A stretch of DNA of 64,000 bases from Microglena sp. YARC (taxonomy: Eukaryota > Chlorophyta > Chlorophyceae > Chlamydomonadales > Chlamydomonadaceae): contig CM039465.1 of NCBI GenBank assembly GCA_022414725.1, positions 26,006,018 through 26,070,017 of the forward strand. Reading direction: 5' to 3'. The stretch's first letter is position 1, and each line of letters begins with the position of its first letter. Shown here piece by piece: positions 60,401 to 64,000 of the stretch. Below the pieces are notes generated by a model. The model saw nothing but the letters and a program-made list of their open reading frames with translations, ran no database searches and had not been told where the DNA came from. The translations under genes and the position numbers were made by a program.

Positions 60401-63400
60401 GTTAGCAAAACACGTCTCCAATGACCAATGCAAGCCCTAGCTAGCTTTTGCTTTGCCTTTAAGTTTAGTTCTAGGGCTTTGGGTTATGTTTTGATTTTGG
60501 TTGTAGTTTATGTTGGATTACGTGTTATGGTTTAGAATGTTGAATGGTGACTCACTTATGATCGGCTCCCCACGAGGTGCTTTAGCCAAAAGCCACTCTC
60601 AATGACCATGCAGGCCCCTAGCCCTAGCTTTCTTTTCCCTTATTTATTCCTAGCGTCAATGCTCTGTCATATGTTTTGATGCGGCTCGATATTATGGTTT
60701 GTATTAGGGTGGTATGTTTTTAATGTTCAAGTGTGACTCACTCTACGATGCAACCCCCCTCACCCGAGATGCTGTAGCAAAAAGACGTTCCTCAATTGAC
60801 CATTCAGCGCCCCCTAGCTACGTTTTGCCTTTTGCCCTTTGAGTTTAGCTTCCTATATTCAGGCTTTGTATATGTTTATTTTGCTTGCTACGCTTTTGAT
60901 TAGGTATGCTTTTAGGTTGAAGTGGTGACACTCCACTTAGAAAATGCATCCCCACGAACGTGCTGTTCAGGCAAAAAGCAACGTCTCCAAGTATACCATC
61001 AGCCCTGCTAGCTTTTCTGCTTCAGGGGTTAGTTCATAGTTGCTTGTTATGTTGTTGATTTTTGTTGTAGTTATTTGTATTAGGGTATGTTTCTAAGATG
61101 TTGAAGTGGTGACTCACTTAGGAGCATCCCCACCCCGTAGCTGCTGTTAGCAAAGAGCACGGTCTCAATGACCAGCAATCTATACTTTTTTTGTTTATAT
61201 TGCGTGAATCCGTATTATTTTCGTATATATTTCTTAAGTATGTTTTCAAGCTTCGCTTACTCACTAGATCACCCCCACGATGGGCTTTAGCAAAACAGCA
61301 CTTCAAAATTACCGATGCAGTGCCCTAGCTACCTTTTGCTTTTGCTTTTAGTTTTAGTCTAGGTTTGGCTGTAGTTTTCTATTATGTATTTAATGGTTTG
61401 ATAGTGTTATTTTTTTAGATGTGAAGTGGACTCACGTAGATGCATCCCACGCCGATTTCTGTTAAGCAAAGCACGTCTTCAATTGCACCATGCAGCCCTA
61501 GCTAGCTTTCTTTTGCTTTATTACTACATCTATGTCTTTGTTATGTCTGATCTTTGGTAGATTAGTTTTCGGTATAGCGGTATGTTTAATGTTGAATTGG
61601 TGACTCACTAGGAAGTGCATCCCCCGGACCGCTCTAGCAAAAGCACTCCGACTCCAAATTCGCACCACCCAGCCCTAGCTAGCTTTGCTTCTTCCCTTTT
61701 ATTAGTTCATAGCTTTGGCTTTGGTTATGGTTTTATTTTGCCGTGTAGGTTTATTAGTTAGGTCACTTAAGGGCATTTTTTAGATGTTAATGGTCGACTC
61801 AACTAGGACTGCATCCCCCCACGGAATCCTGTTAGCAAAAAGCACGTTCTCAATACATGCGGACCCCTAAAGCTTTGCCCTTTTCTGCCTTTTATAGTTC
61901 TAGGCTTTGCTTTGCTCTAATGGCTTTGATTTGTGAGTTTATGGTTGGTATTAGTGTTATTTTCTTAGATGTTGAAGTGAGTGACTCCCCCTTAGATGCA
62001 TCCCCCACGGCACGGCTCGTTAGAAAACGCCACTCTCAATTGACCATTCGCAGCCCCTAAGCCTAGCCTTTTGCTTTGCCTTGAGTTTATTCTAAATTTT
62101 GGCTCTTCTTATGCGTTTATTTTGAGTTGCCCTCATCCTACGTTATGTTTTGGTATTAGATGATGTTTTTAATGTTAAGCTCTTGACTCCACATACTCAT
62201 GCCATCCCCACTGAAGTCTGTAAGCAAAACACGTCCCCAATTGACCATCAGCCCCTACAGCTTTGCTTTGCCCCTTTTAGTACGTCCATAGCGTATTGGC
62301 TCTCTGGTTATGGCTTTATGATTCTCGTTGCTCTCACTCTGTTATGCTTCTCTATCAGTGTATGTTTTTAGACTCTTAAAGTTACCTCCACCCTAGAGCA
62401 TCCCCACGAGTGCTGTAGCAAAAGCCACGTCTCAATTACCATCGCAGGGCCCCTAGCTAGCTTTTGCTTTGCTTTTAGTTTTTAACGTTCCTAGTTTGCC
62501 CTTTGTTATGGTTTGATTTGTGTAGGGTATTGGTTTGGGTATTAGCGGTATGTTTTAGATGTAAGATATAAGTGACATCACATAAGAGCATCCCCTACGG
62601 AAATGTCTGCTTAGCAAACACGTCCCTACATGCAGCCCTAGACTAGCTTATTGCTTGCCTTTAGTTTATTCTAGGTTTGGTCTTTGTTATGTTTTGATTT
62701 TGTTGTAGTATGGTTGTGGTATTAGTGTTATGTTTTAATGTTGAAGTGATTGACTCACCTTAGATGCATCCCCACGGACCGTGCTTAGCAATAAAGCGCA
62801 GTCCCTCAATTACCATGCATCCGCCTACTAGCTTTTCCGCTCTCTTGCCTTGAGTTTTAGTTCTATTTGCTTTGGTTTGGTTTTGATTCTTGGTTGTATT
62901 CATGGTTTTCGTATCTAGGTGTATGTTTTGAAATGAGACCAGTAATAATGCGATCCCCCAAAGAGCCTTTACCAACAAGCCACCGTCTCCAATTGACCCC
63001 ATGCCCAGGCCCAGCCTCCCTTTGCTATTCCCTTAGGGTTTAGTTCTATGGTTGCCTTTGGTTATGGTCTTGATTTCTTATCGTTGTACTAGCTATTTTG
63101 TCGTATGTTTTTAGATGTTAAGGGTGACTCACTTAGATGCATCCCCACGGAGGTCTTTAGCAAAAGCACGTCTCAATTGACCATGCAGGCCCTAGCTAGC
63201 TTTGCTTTCTTTTAGTTATTCTAGTTGGCTTTGGATGCGTTTTTGATTTTGTCTTGTCTAGCTTCTGTTTGTATTAGAGTATGTCTTTAATGTTAATGGG
63301 ACTCACTAGATGCATTTCCCCACCGGGGAGTTCGCTTCCGCGCCAAAGCACGTCTCAATGACCATGCAGCCCTAGCTAGCTTTTCTTCTTCTTTTAGTTC

Positions 63401-64000
63401 AGATTCTAGTTTGGCTTTATGTTTGATTTGTTGTAGTTGATGGTTTTGTATAGGTGTATTTTTTAATGTTGAAGTGTGATCACTTGAGGATGCATCCCCA
63501 CGGAATCTGGTTAGCAAATAGCCACCGTCCACACCTTGACCCATGCAGCCCTAGCTAGCTTTGCTTTTGCTTAGTTTTTCTACCTGTTTGGCTTTGCGTT
63601 AGGTCCTTGCTTTTTGTCAGTCTTACTGTTTATATAGGTATGTTTAGATGTGAAGTGTGAATGACTCACTTGCATGCATCCCCACGAGCCTTTAGCAAAA
63701 GCACGTCTCCAATGGACCATTGCACCCTGTAGTTTACTCTTAGGCGTGGCTTGGCTTATGGTTTTGATTTGCCGTCTATAGGTACTGTTTGCGTATTAGG
63801 TGTATGTTTTTAGATGAGATTCCGTGACCACTCGAGGATTGCATCCCCACAGGTTGCTGTTAGCCAAAAGCACGTCTCAAATTGACCGAGGCAGGCCCTA
63901 GCTAGCTTTTGCTTCTGCTTTAGTTTAGCCCTATGTTGTGAGTTCGCTGTTATATCTTACGTTGGTGGTTGGATGCTTTGCATCGTAGTGAGTGTCATTG
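57500..64000. repeat. ~186-bp satellite array with very noisy copies
   Basis: At least 31 copies are recognisable from 58250 to the window end by 'gactcacttaggatgcatcc', 'ccacgga', 'agcaaaagcacgtctcaatt', 'gaccatgcagg', 'ccctagctagcttttgct' and 'ggttatggttttgatttt'. Start-to-start spacing averages about 186 bp. Earlier, more diverged copies lie near 57570, 57870 and 58060. Copies differ mainly by one- to three-base insertions and deletions, often in homopolymers, rather than shared variants. Open frames here are meaningless. Confidence 0.9.

Overview
This window is eukaryotic nuclear DNA. Its coding capacity is split into short exons by GT-AG introns that are full of satellites and microsatellites. 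It is probably from a green-lineage alga: the eL24 ribosomal protein starts in the plant/green-algal style (MVLKT.LCRFSG), the deacetylase has a class IV-like active site, and a lone exon resembles a plant-type NHX exchanger. That placement is inference; no species is claimed.

Layout. 1-2800: degenerate tandem repeats and a large (ATGT)n block. 2800-20359 (+): a nine-exon histone deacetylase whose exons total 1,116 nt spread over 17.5 kb. 20360-25490: hAT-like MITEs, a LINE C-terminal remnant, an inverted copy of a dispersed element, one tRNA-Arg(ACG), and an unidentified duplicated segment. 25490-29463 (-): a three-exon ribosomal protein eL24 gene. 29464-32550: no gene recognised, with MITEs. 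32556-32974 (+): a doubtful two-exon mini-gene. 33031-41389 (-): a seven-exon gene joining a BAH domain to a GATA zinc finger, with an isolated NHX-like exon on the other strand inside one intron. 44725-48702 (+): a TPR-SET-MYND gene interrupted by a LINE (46238-47637) and a one-base frameshift. 48703-57500: dispersed repeats and low-complexity arrays. 57500-64000: a roughly 186-bp satellite whose copies carry so many small indels that it looks like uncorrected long-read sequence.

The most unusual signal is in the introns. In the deacetylase, all eight introns contain extra degenerate copies of the adjoining exon edge together with its splice site: the last bases of the upstream exon plus donor, or the acceptor plus the first bases of the downstream exon. 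Copy number runs from one to about twenty. The eL24 gene, the BAH-GATA gene and the mini-gene at 32.6 kb show the same thing. The introns appear to have grown by tandem duplications that straddle splice sites, leaving arrays of decoy sites and pseudo-exons. Three of the recognised genes (deacetylase, BAH-GATA, SET-MYND) are chromatin-modification or chromatin-reading types, but they lie in different orientations and nothing suggests co-regulation.
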